A stretch of DNA of 36,225 bases from Candidatus Chisholmbacteria bacterium RIFCSPLOWO2_01_FULL_49_14 (GTDB taxonomy: Bacteria > Patescibacteriota > Microgenomatia > UBA1400 > Chisholmbacteraceae), in assembly GCA_001816915.1 (NCBI GenBank), contig MHCL01000008.1, forward strand, positions 17,040 through 53,264, written 5' to 3'. The stretch's first letter is position 1, and each line of letters opens with the position of its first letter. The notes under the pieces are model-generated. The model had not been told where the DNA came from, did not search any database, and worked only from the letters and a program-made list of their open reading frames with translations. Positions 1 through 8,451 of this stretch are shown here, piece by piece. The position numbers were made by a program, and so were the translations under genes.

Positions 1-586
1 GCGCATCGTACTCCCGTTTGCTGGTCTCCAGCTGCTCTGCGGGATTGTGCGCTCCCACGAAATAGAGCTGCGGCATGGCGAAGTCACAGCCTGCCTGGAA
101 CTCCCTGAACGGGAAACCGTTGCCGGCACCCGGCGGCCATTCGCCGTGCTTCGTCGGGAAGCGGTACGAGGTGTATCCCAGTGTTACCCCCGAGAGCTCA
201 GCGCGAAGGCGCGTTGTGAGATTCGTAGCGACAACACCCGCCCCCTTGCGCTTGTATTCCGCCTCGGCGTTGATGGTGAAGCTGTCACCTCCATAGATCC
301 CGTAGGCGGCTTTGATGGCGGCGAGCTCTCCTACGAGATCCTGTCCATAACTGTACATCCAGGTATGGACCTTCAGATTGTTCTCGCGCGCCAGCGCGAT
401 AAGCTCGGGGAGGCCTTGTGCTTCCGGTTTCCCTGGAAGCCAGGCATAGTTGCCGTTGGCGATCTTGGGCATGATGCCCGTGAAGCCGCTTTCAACCGCT
501 GCCCTGATTGCCTCATCCAGCGAGTTGTAGACCTTGAGGAGCTGGCTTGCGTACCAGACCATGAGAAACTTTCCGATTGGGATCAT
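1..586 (-). CDS. Partial CDS (3' end off window): TIM-barrel/glycoside-hydrolase-like protein
   Basis: Reverse strand reads open from ATG at 586 to the window edge: MIPIGKFLMVWYASQLLKVYNSLDEAIRAAVESGFTGIMPKIANGNYAWLPGK...LPELIALARENNLKVHTWMYSYGQDLVGELAAIKAAYGI...FAMPQLYFVGAHNPAEQLETSKREYDA; preceded by AAAGGAGA ribosome-binding site. Not in the ORF track because it is truncated. Confidence 0.75.
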   Translation of the reverse strand, partial: MIPIGKFLMVWYASQLLKVYNSLDEAIRAAVESGFTGIMPKIANGNYAWLPGKPEAQGLPELIALARENNLKVHTWMYSYGQDLVGELAAIKAAYGIYGGDSFTINAEAEYKRKGAGVVATNLTTRLRAELSGVTLGYTSYRFPTKHGEWPPGAGNGFPFREFQAGCDFAMPQLYFVGAHNPAEQLETSKREYDA

Positions 587-908
587 GGCTTTGTCTCCTT
601 TCCATCACACGCTAGGGTCTGCAAGGCCACGCCTTGCAGAATAAGTGTATTCCGCTATTCAGTTATCAAGGTGCGCCTCGAACTTCCGAGACGCCCTTGC
701 GAAAGGGTTGGGCGTGCCGAGAGACCGGGGCACAAAAGTCTTTAAAAAACACTCCAGTTTCCTGAAGCGGGCCGATTATAGCAGAACTGGGAAGTCAGGG
801 ATGAATAGATTAGTGAATAACAGATTGCAGGTTCATATATAAGATTCAAGATTTGATGTTCGGTGTTTAATGAATACATTGAAGATAAGAAGATGCTTTT
901 TTTATTTA

Positions 909-1115
909 TGCCAAGTACATGTTGTTACTTCTTTACTCACCTAAAGAAGTAACCAAGAAAGGGAGCCCTGTGAAACCCTGCCAGTGTATCTTCGCTTCGC
1001 TCGGCGGGAACCCTCGGAAATTCACCTTCGACTCGTACTCTCGCTAAGGTTCAGTTTCCGTTTCCCACTCGAGCTCATCTCGATGCACATCGGCACAGGC
1101 TTCACAACGGGGAAA
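909..1115 (+). repeat. Copy A of a ~200-bp structured dispersed element
   Basis: Perfect 12-bp hairpin GTTACTTCTTTA-CTCACC-TAAAGAAGTAAC at 924-953, then CAAGAAAGGGAGCCC, CGGAAATTC and CAGTTTCCGTTTCCC blocks shared with 27236-27430 and 32190-32410. Confidence 0.8.
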
Positions 1116-1149
1116 GAGCTAAAAAAACAGAGATCGGGGGTAAATATGA

Positions 1150-1448
1150 AATATCGGATGACTAATGACTACTGACTAATAACTAATGTTTAATGTTCAA
1201 GGTTTAATGTTTAAATATTAAATCTTGATTTCTAATCCCTAATTCCAAATTCCTAAACCCTGGATTCTCATTCTTCCGCTTGACACGGCCGTTATACTTT
1301 GAAAAAGTCAATGGGTGAGAATAAGAAGCAAGAAATAATGAGAAGAAAATAATGAGTAATTTAAAATCCTAAACCCTAAGCCATCTATCCTTAAACGCTA
1401 AAAAAGCTAATAACCTAATAATCTAGTCAGCTAATACGCTAGAATCCT
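1150..1448. repeat. AT-rich intergenic micro-repeat 'word' tract upstream of topA
   Basis: Reiterated words: ACTAATGACTACTGACTAATAACTAATG, AATGTTTAATGTTCAAGGTTTAATG, CTAATTCCAAATTCCTAAACCC, GCTAATAACCTAATAATC. Confidence 0.6.
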
Positions 1449-3467
1449 ATGAAACTTGTCATCGTCGAAAGCCCGACCAAAGCCAGAACCCTCTCGAGAT
1501 ACTTGGGAAAGGGATATGAAATCGAAGCCAGCATGGGCCATGTCAGGGATTTGCCCCCCAGCAAGTTGGGCGTTGATGTCGAGCATGATTTTGCTCCGCT
1601 CTATGAGGTCGTTTCCGAGAAAGAAAAAATTGTCGATAAGCTTCGGTCTTTGGCAAAAAAAGCGGATGAGATTTACCTCTCCATGGACCCTGATAGGGAA
1701 GGGGAGGCAATTGCCTTTCATGTCAAACACCTGATCGGGAGAAACGGGAAGTTCAAACGGGTCGTTTTCCACCAGATCACCAAATCGGCAATTTTGGACG
1801 CGTTCACGCATCCGCGCGCGATCGATGATAATCTGGTTGACGCACAGCAAGCCCGCCGAGTTTTGGACAGACTGGTCGGATATACGCTGTCCCCGCTTCT
1901 CTGGAAAAAGGTGCGCCGGGGATTGTCAGCGGGCCGCGTCCAGTCGGTTGCCGTGCGTTTGATCGTTGAGCGCGAACGGGAAATCGAGGCCTTTAAGCCT
2001 GAAGAGTATTGGGTGATCGGCGCCGAGGTCACGAAAGCCGGTTCGCCTGAGGTATTCAGCATAGGCTTAGTGAAAATTGACGGCGAGACAGCAAAGGTGG
2101 CAGATAAAAAAACAGCCGATGCCATTGTCTCCGATCTCAAGGGCGCTGGGTATCTCGTCGTCCGGGTTGTGAGGAAGGAAGTCAAGAAAGGACCATATCC
2201 TCCGTTTACTACCTCCACCCTACAGCAGAGCGCTTCAAACGTCTTGGGTTTTACTGCCAAGCGGACCATGCGGGCGGCGCAAAACCTGTATGAGATGGGC
2301 CACATCACCTATCACCGAACCGATAGCGTTCACCTGGCCGCTGAGGCCAGAGCGTCAGCCCGATCTTACATCGAAAAAGCATATGGGAAGCAGTACCTCC
2401 CCGAGAATCCGAGGTTTTATAAGGTACGCAGCAAGTTAGCCCAGGAGGCGCATGAGGCGATTCGCCCGACCCGCGTTTCCGTCGATGCCGATTCGCTCAA
2501 GATCAAGGGGAAGGTGGTTTCTGATCTGCGGCGCCTGTATACGGTAATCCGAAAACGATTCCTTGCTTCTCAGATGAGCGATGCGGTTTATGATTCCACG
2601 ACCGTTGATGTGGAGGCGAAAGATAAAAATCCGAAATCCGAAGCACGAAATTCGAAAGTTTATCTTTTGCGGGCGAACGGAACGATCCTGAAGTTTGACG
2701 GATGGCGAACATTGTACAAACGCGACAGTGAAGATCGGGAGCTCCCGATACTTGAAGAAGGTGAGGGGCTGGATCTCAAGAATGTCCTGGCTGAACAAAA
2801 ATTTACCGAACCTTCGGCCAGATATACCGACGCAACGCTGGTCAAAGCGATGGAAGAGCGGGGAATCGGCAGGCCGTCAACCTACGCGCCGACCATCTCC
2901 ACCATTCTTGCCAGACAGTATGTTGAATATGATGAGAGAAAGTTCAAACCGACCACCGTCGGCATCGCGACCAATGACTTTTTGGTCGGTAACTTTGACC
3001 AGACGGTCGACTACGACTTCACGGCAGGCATGGAGGAGGATCTGGATAGAATCGCGCTCGGCAAAAGAAAATGGGTACCGGTTATTCGAGATTTTTGGGA
3101 GCCGTTTTTACGTAAAGCGGAGTTTGTCGAGAAAAACGCGAAGCGGGTGAAAGTGCCGACCGAGTCGACAGGGAACAAATGCCCCGTCTGCAAAGAAGGC
3201 GATGAAGTCATTCGGGTGGGCAGATTCGGAAAGTTCCTCTCCTGTTCAAGGTTTCCCGAATGTAAATATACCGCCAACTATGTCGAGAAACTCCAGGGGA
3301 TCAAATGCCCGGAGGATGGCGGTGATATCGTTATTAAAAAAACCCGCAAAGGGAAGACTTTTTTCGGTTGTTCCAATTACCCCAACTGCAAATGGGCGTC
3401 TTGGAGAGATCCGCGAGCATCCGGAAAAAAGTCAGTCGAGAAATCTGCACCACCAATCTCCGTCTAA
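1449..3467 (+). CDS. topA: DNA topoisomerase I (type IA) with C-terminal zinc fingers
   Basis: MKLVIVESPTKARTLSRYLG, DPDREGEAIAFH, YHRTDS active-site region, C-terminal CPVCKEGDEV and FFGCSNYPNCKW ribbons. Confidence 0.97.
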   Translation: MKLVIVESPTKARTLSRYLGKGYEIEASMGHVRDLPPSKLGVDVEHDFAPLYEVVSEKEKIVDKLRSLAKKADEIYLSMDPDREGEAIAFHVKHLIGRNGKFKRVVFHQITKSAILDAFTHPRAIDDNLVDAQQARRVLDRLVGYTLSPLLWKKVRRGLSAGRVQSVAVRLIVEREREIEAFKPEEYWVIGAEVTKAGSPEVFSIGLVKIDGETAKVADKKTADAIVSDLKGAGYLVVRVVRKEVKKGPYPPFTTSTLQQSASNVLGFTAKRTMRAAQNLYEMGHITYHRTDSVHLAAEARASARSYIEKAYGKQYLPENPRFYKVRSKLAQEAHEAIRPTRVSVDADSLKIKGKVVSDLRRLYTVIRKRFLASQMSDAVYDSTTVDVEAKDKNPKSEARNSKVYLLRANGTILKFDGWRTLYKRDSEDRELPILEEGEGLDLKNVLAEQKFTEPSARYTDATLVKAMEERGIGRPSTYAPTISTILARQYVEYDERKFKPTTVGIATNDFLVGNFDQTVDYDFTAGMEEDLDRIALGKRKWVPVIRDFWEPFLRKAEFVEKNAKRVKVPTESTGNKCPVCKEGDEVIRVGRFGKFLSCSRFPECKYTANYVEKLQGIKCPEDGGDIVIKKTRKGKTFFGCSNYPNCKWASWRDPRASGKKSVEKSAPPISV

Positions 3468-3555
3468 CTCGAGAAATATTTCGTTTTCTTCGGTACGAAT
3501 TGCGATGTCTTTGCCGATTGCATCAACCCTGTTGTGTTGCTAGCATAACTGCACG

Positions 3556-5748
3556 ATGGCGATGTGGCAGGTTCGAAAACGCTCGGGAGAGACTGAAGAT
3601 TTTATTCCCCAGAAAATCACGCAATCGATTGTCAGGGCGCAGTCGAATGTCGGCGTTACCGATGCAGATCAGGCTAAGCACGTTGGATCGTTGGTTTTCT
3701 CCGACCTGCAGAAACGTTTGGCGTCGGAGCGCCTGATCGGTACGGACCAGATCGGAGATGCCGTGGAGCGGATTCTCATTGACGAGGCGCTCTATGACAT
3801 TGCCCGCGCCTACATCATTGCCAGAGAACGCCAGCGCCAGAAAACCAGGGCGGAGAAGCAATTGGGAGTTACCGATGACATTGGTCTTCCCTACAACTCG
3901 ATCGTGGTCATCCGCAACAAGTATCTCAAAAAAGACGATCAGGGGAATCCCATTGAAACGCCCAAGCAAATGTTTGCGCGGGTGGCAAAGACGCTCTCTT
4001 CTACGGAGAAAAAGCCCAAAGGTTGGGAGAGCAGATTTTTTGAGGTGATGACCTCGCTTCGCCTCCTTCCCGCCGGACGGACGCTTGCCAACGCGGGGAC
4101 GACCAATAACCAGATGGCCAACTGCTTCGTGCTGCCGATGCCGGACTCGGTCGAGGGTATTTTTGAGGTCGTTAAAGAAAGCTCGATTCTCAAGAAGAAC
4201 GGGGGGGCGGTCGGCTTCAACTTCGGCAAAATCCGTCCCAAAGGCGACGCGGTTGCCGGTACCACTGGCGAAGCCTGCGGACCCGTCGCGATCATGAAGA
4301 TCGTCAATGACGCCTCCGATATTCTATTGCAAGCGGGGGGAAGGCGAAGCGGGAACATGGTTGTCCTACCCGTATCCCACCCGGATGTGTTTGAATTCAT
4401 CACCTGCAAGGAGGATGAGTCGCTTTTACCCCATATCAATTATTCACTGGGAGTGACCTCGAAGTTTATGAACGCGGTTGAGAGAGATCTTCCGTGGGAT
4501 CTTATTAATCCGCGAAACGGAGAGGTTGTGAGCACGGTGTCGGCCCGCTCCATCTTCGAGCTTGCCTGCTCCATGGCCTGGCGGAATGGCGATCCCGGAA
4601 TGATCTTTCTGGACCGCATCAACAGGGACAATCCGACGCCCCATGTCGGGGCGCTCGAGGCCGTGAACCTCTGCGGAGAACAACCGCTTTTGCCATGGGA
4701 AGCGTGCAATTTGGGATCTCTCAATTTGGCGGCCCACCTGGTCAGCAACGGGAAGCGCAGCATCAACTGGGAGAAGCTCGAAGACTCGGTTCGCTTAGGA
4801 ATACGGATGCTTGATGACGTGATCACCGGCTGCCGTTATCCTGTCAAGAAAGTCGAGGAGACGGTCAACGCCAACCGCAAGATCGGGTTGGGGATCATGG
4901 GCTGGGCGGATATGCTGGTTAGACTTGGGATTCCTTACAACAGTGAGGAAGCGCTGAAGCTGGCGCGGCGGATGATGAGGTTCATCCGGGAGAAAGCGGA
5001 GGATGAAAGTTCCAGGCTCGGGAAGGAGAAGGGGAGTTTCCCCAACTTCAAAGGTTCTCTCTGGGAGAAACGAGGCTACAAGCAGTTCCGCAACGCGACT
5101 TTACTGACCATCGCCCCGACGGGTTCGATTTCCATGGCGGCCGGCGTCTCCTACGGCATTGAGCCGCATTTTGCCCTGGCGTTTTATAAGGAAGCGATGG
5201 GGGGCATTCAGTTGCCGGAAGTCAATGCCGATCTTCTTGAGGCACTGCGGGACGCCGGGATTGAGGAGAATGGTCTTCTTGATGAGATTGCGCAAACCGG
5301 AACGATCCAGCAGATGAGCCAAATCCCGGAGCGGATCCGCAAGGTCTTCGTCACGGCGCACGATCTTACCCCTCAAGATCATGTCCTCACCCAAGCGGCA
5401 TTCCAGAAATACACCGATAACGCGGTTTCCAAGACCATCAATATGGCGCATGACGCGCGGGTCGAAGATATCCAGGATGCGTTCATGCTGGCCTGGAAAA
5501 CGGGATGCAAGGGGATCACCGCCTACCGGGACCTCAGCAGAAAAGTGCAAGTACTCAATGTCGGGAAACATTCAACAGCCACAAGTCACAAGTCACAAGC
5601 TACAAATAAGAGAGATAATAAGATTTCCCTACAAGCTAATAAGCTAACAAGCTCTTTTTCGGAGTGTCCGCAGTGCGGGGCGACCATGCAGTTTGTGGAA
5701 GGCTGCGCGACCTGCCCGTCATGCGCTTTTTCAGTCTGTTCGCTGTAA
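3556..5748 (+). CDS. nrdJ: Adenosylcobalamin-dependent (class II) ribonucleoside-diphosphate reductase with N-terminal ATP-cone
   Basis: N-terminal ATP-cone (VRKRSGETEDFIPQKITQSIVRA), NCFVLPMPDSVEGIF, NLGSLNLAAHL, ATLLTIAPTGSISMAAGVSYGIEPHFA, C-terminal CPQCG...GCATCPSCAFSVC. Confidence 0.95.
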   Translation: MAMWQVRKRSGETEDFIPQKITQSIVRAQSNVGVTDADQAKHVGSLVFSDLQKRLASERLIGTDQIGDAVERILIDEALYDIARAYIIARERQRQKTRAEKQLGVTDDIGLPYNSIVVIRNKYLKKDDQGNPIETPKQMFARVAKTLSSTEKKPKGWESRFFEVMTSLRLLPAGRTLANAGTTNNQMANCFVLPMPDSVEGIFEVVKESSILKKNGGAVGFNFGKIRPKGDAVAGTTGEACGPVAIMKIVNDASDILLQAGGRRSGNMVVLPVSHPDVFEFITCKEDESLLPHINYSLGVTSKFMNAVERDLPWDLINPRNGEVVSTVSARSIFELACSMAWRNGDPGMIFLDRINRDNPTPHVGALEAVNLCGEQPLLPWEACNLGSLNLAAHLVSNGKRSINWEKLEDSVRLGIRMLDDVITGCRYPVKKVEETVNANRKIGLGIMGWADMLVRLGIPYNSEEALKLARRMMRFIREKAEDESSRLGKEKGSFPNFKGSLWEKRGYKQFRNATLLTIAPTGSISMAAGVSYGIEPHFALAFYKEAMGGIQLPEVNADLLEALRDAGIEENGLLDEIAQTGTIQQMSQIPERIRKVFVTAHDLTPQDHVLTQAAFQKYTDNAVSKTINMAHDARVEDIQDAFMLAWKTGCKGITAYRDLSRKVQVLNVGKHSTATSHKSQATNKRDNKISLQANKLTSSFSECPQCGATMQFVEGCATCPSCAFSVCSL

Positions 5749-5852
5749 GCTCTGTAGGTTACGGATTATTGACAGCTCGAGCTGAAGTGGGTAGCAGACG
5801 TTGGCAGGCGGGCCTGCCCTTCCTGCGCATTCTCCATTTGTAGTTTATAGCT

Positions 5853-5889
5853 TCCTCAAGAAGTTCTTTTTGAAGGATAGATTTTTTTT
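5853..5889 (+). terminator. Possible intrinsic terminator after nrdJ
   Basis: Imperfect TCCTCAAGAA / TTTTTGAAGGA stem followed by ATTTTTTTTG. Confidence 0.45.
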
Positions 5890-5977
5890 GATTGGAATAA
5901 AAACTTATCACTTGGCTGTGTTTTTGATCTGATGTTGGGGTAGTTTGGAAAATTGACCGACGTGTTACTATTCTGTT

Positions 5978-6562
5978 ATGAGAGATTTTAAAGAAGGCAA
6001 AGTAGTCCTTCCTATTACGAAGGATCGATATGGATGGGTAATATCAGAACCAAGTTTCGATCTATCGATTATCCAGGATCATGAGATGAACTTGAGAGTT
6101 GCTCGGGAACGAGGCATAGATCCTCTGAGTTTTTCAGATATCAGCCAGCAACTGGGTGAGGGTTGGAATATTTGGGTGTTATTTGATACCGTTTTGAGAG
6201 CTTTTCGTGGCAATTACTGGCGAGTACTGGAAATTGATCGTAAGCAGGAAGAAGTGGAACTTCAATTCTGCGGAAGGTTTGGGATTTCCGACTACAAGGG
6301 TATTGAGCCGTTTCGGCTTTCAGTTCACGAGCCGTTTTTTACTGGTGTGACTGTACAAAAGTTTGTCGATGATAAGTCAGGTGAGCCGGTTTCGCTTACG
6401 GAGTTTCATGTGAGAAAAGGGGGAAGGGAACCAATGGATGTTCTCCAGGAACTTAAATGTTCGGAAGAGATTTACTGGTCTCAAGGAGCCGGTCCTTATT
6501 TTGGCCTCTTAAATTTCAAGTATATCGAACCTCAGAGAGGTAGAATTCCTTCTTCCGGATAG
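5978..6562 (+). CDS. Hypothetical protein (194 aa)
   Basis: Long ORF with no opposing recognised gene; MRDFKEGKVVLPITKDRYGW...; no family recognised. Confidence 0.65.
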   Translation: MRDFKEGKVVLPITKDRYGWVISEPSFDLSIIQDHEMNLRVARERGIDPLSFSDISQQLGEGWNIWVLFDTVLRAFRGNYWRVLEIDRKQEEVELQFCGRFGISDYKGIEPFRLSVHEPFFTGVTVQKFVDDKSGEPVSLTEFHVRKGGREPMDVLQELKCSEEIYWSQGAGPYFGLLNFKYIEPQRGRIPSSG

Positions 6563-6616
6563 AACATTTCAAATATTGCTTATCTAATAATAGAAATCAA
6601 ATTTCTACTCAAAGTT

Positions 6617-7072
6617 CTACTCCAAGTAGAGATTTACCACGTTGATTTCTTTGAAGAGTTTAAAATCTTGAATGTTTGCGGTCAGGATCTTCCGTATACC
6701 GTTGGAGAGCATGGTTGCGACCAATAAGAGATCAAACGTTTGTCTGGAATTTTTTAGGCGGTAGCGTTTTAAGAGTTTTGTGAAGAATGTCATGGTTTGG
6801 TCGTTGGGGTAGATTACCGTGAAGGAGGAAGAGGAGAGATATTTTTCTACCTCCAGAGACACCTGTTTTTGGGTGAGGGGACGCGTGATTCTCCCCGGAT
6901 TCGTGATCACTGCGACGAGCTCGAGAAGATTTTGGCTGGAGACCATGGCGTTGATCTTCCCAGAAAGTGCCTTGTCGTGATACACGGCGGCCTGCGCAAA
7001 GAATTTGCTGTCCTGATCCTGGTTATAGACGAGGACGTTGGTGTCAAAGAGGATCGGCTCAGACGTCTTCAT
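6617..7072 (-). CDS. PIN-domain (VapC-like) toxin
   Basis: ILFDTNVLVYNQD...SSQNLLELVAVI...TFDLLLVATMLSNGIRKILTANIQDF: acidic PIN-domain residues in the usual order; paired with the upstream gene. Confidence 0.85.
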   Translation of the reverse strand: MKTSEPILFDTNVLVYNQDQDSKFFAQAAVYHDKALSGKINAMVSSQNLLELVAVITNPGRITRPLTQKQVSLEVEKYLSSSSFTVIYPNDQTMTFFTKLLKRYRLKNSRQTFDLLLVATMLSNGIRKILTANIQDFKLFKEINVVNLYLE

Positions 7073-7295
7073 AGATCTCGGAGCGGCTCAGAGTTCCTTT
7101 GACTCCGCCGAGCTTGTGCCCGCCGATTCTTTCCTGACGGGTTTTCGGGAGTGGAGTGGAGCTCTTCAAATGCTTCTTCAGGCTTGCATGGATGATGTGC
7201 TTGAGGGTTTTTCCCTCCCGCAAGGCCGTCAGTTTCGCCTGGTAGAGAAGATTTGCGTCTAACTCGATGGTAGTTTTAACGGTCTGTTTAGCCAT
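7059..7295 (-). CDS. Cognate antitoxin (VapB/RHH-like)
   Basis: MAKQTVKTTIELDANLLYQAKLTALREGKTLKHIIHASLKKHL resembles a ribbon-helix-helix antitoxin; overlaps the PIN gene by 14 bp. Confidence 0.75.
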   Translation of the reverse strand: MAKQTVKTTIELDANLLYQAKLTALREGKTLKHIIHASLKKHLKSSTPLPKTRQERIGGHKLGGVKGTLSRSEIYEDV

Positions 7296-7328
7296 AAAAC
7301 CATATTACCGTAAAGCTGTAAGAATTGT

Positions 7329-7357
7329 CAAGTCTCTCCCGTCTTGGGAGAGACTTG
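7329..7357. repeat. Perfect 12-bp inverted repeat (hairpin)
   Basis: CAAGTCTCTCCC-gtctt-GGGAGAGACTTG between the TA operon start and the next + strand promoter. Confidence 0.7.
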
Positions 7358-7414
7358 CGGCCTCCTGCGTGTGTTAACGGCTTAAGGAATACTCTTCAAA
7401 GAATATCAACTATC

Positions 7415-7443
7415 TTGACAGGGCACGATTGAAGCGATATATT
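7415..7443 (+). promoter_or_regulatory. Sigma70-type promoter
   Basis: TTGACA-N17-TATATT upstream of the 7496 ORF. Confidence 0.65.
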
Positions 7444-7495
7444 GACCCTTTGTGTGTAAGAGTTACATACAGATTCAGCAAGAACTGAGGAATTT

Positions 7496-8053
7496 ATGAC
7501 AGAAGCAGACCCCAGAGATTATCGAGAAACGGATGAGGCAACAACGAATCCGATCTACGCGGAAGCGCTCAACCTACCGTATCTATTTGATGAGCATATG
7601 ATCCGTAAACCAATCGCGGTCGATGTTCCCCGGATGTTCGATCAGCTGGCTGAACAGGGGTTCAAGCTGGGAATAGAATCCCAGATCCGTTCGGCTTCGA
7701 TTGCCATCGAGGGTACATCTACGGTTAATCCGACGCCTAAAATTCTTTTCCATTTAGACGTTTACCCTTTGGAGGGTGAACTCGACAAGGCTCCTTCTGA
7801 AACTGTCGCTTACAGGAATGGCGGTGCCATCTCGACCGGCGAACGTCCAATTGGAAACTTTGTTGAGTATCTCGACCGAAAGTTGACTCTGACTCTTTTG
7901 TCTGACGGCAAAGCCGAAGTACGCTTCCTTCCTGGAAATTACACCTATCTTCCGTCACTGCAAAAATCCAGAGAGGCATTGAGCCGGGATGCAGATTTGC
8001 GCAGCACCGTCATCCGCACAATGCTTGCGTCAGTTGAAACGATTTCATCCTAG
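7496..8053 (+). CDS. Hypothetical protein (185 aa)
   Basis: ORF MTEADPRDYRETDEATTNPIYAEALNLPYLF... with a promoter upstream; no family recognised. Confidence 0.65.
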   Translation: MTEADPRDYRETDEATTNPIYAEALNLPYLFDEHMIRKPIAVDVPRMFDQLAEQGFKLGIESQIRSASIAIEGTSTVNPTPKILFHLDVYPLEGELDKAPSETVAYRNGGAISTGERPIGNFVEYLDRKLTLTLLSDGKAEVRFLPGNYTYLPSLQKSREALSRDADLRSTVIRTMLASVETISS

Positions 8054-8061
8054 AGTATAAT
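8034..8061 (+). promoter_or_regulatory. Sigma70-type promoter
   Basis: TTGAAA-N16-TATAAT overlapping the end of the preceding CDS, upstream of the 8112 ORF. Confidence 0.55.
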
Positions 8062-8111
8062 GCGAGTGGTTTCAGATAATATGAACAGGTATGAAAGATG
8101 AAAGGGGGAGT

Positions 8112-8372
8112 ATGCCAACAGATGGAGGAATGAGAGGTGGAAGATTGAGTGGAGCTGGTCAACGAAGGGGTATTGAAGGGGAACCTCCTGCGAATCATGG
8201 AGAAGAGGCTGAGATTCAACCAACCGACGCAGCGGATCCCAGTCAGCAAGGGGATTCAGTCGAAGAAACGGATTTGCCGGTAGATGCTTCTCTTGATTCT
8301 CAAACAGCATCAATTGCTAAACGTATTGATTTGGAAGCTTGGCTGCGAATGAGCAGACCTGATCTTTATTGA
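8112..8372 (+). CDS. Small hypothetical protein (start at internal ATG)
   Basis: AAGGGGGAG ribosome-binding site just before ATG 8112 (MPTDGGMRGGRLSGAGQRRG...). Confidence 0.5.
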   Translation: MPTDGGMRGGRLSGAGQRRGIEGEPPANHGEEAEIQPTDAADPSQQGDSVEETDLPVDASLDSQTASIAKRIDLEAWLRMSRPDLY

Positions 8373-8451
8373 AGAAGCGTTGCTCTTGGGTTACGCTTCA
8401 TTTGGATTTTCCTCTTGTTTTTTTTCACTGTCCTATGCTACCTTCAGTGCG

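Noticed and set aside
47-745. 232-aa + strand ORF at the window start
   Set aside because: Shadow of the better supported minus-strand truncated CDS 1-586, which has an SD and a coherent protein-like sequence.
640-760. Possible tRNA on the minus strand (GTGCCCC...GTTCGAGGCGCAC)
   Set aside because: Acceptor-like ends pair with one mismatch, but no T-stem fits around TTCGAGG and no D/anticodon arms could be drawn.
1281-1297. Promoter TTGACA...TATACT upstream of topA
   Set aside because: Spacing between the two hexamers is only about 7 nt, far from 16-18.
2436-2798. Numerous ORFs antisense to topA, nrdJ, glyA, folD and others in the supplied track
   Set aside because: All overlap strongly conserved sense genes and show no recognisable domains or SDs.
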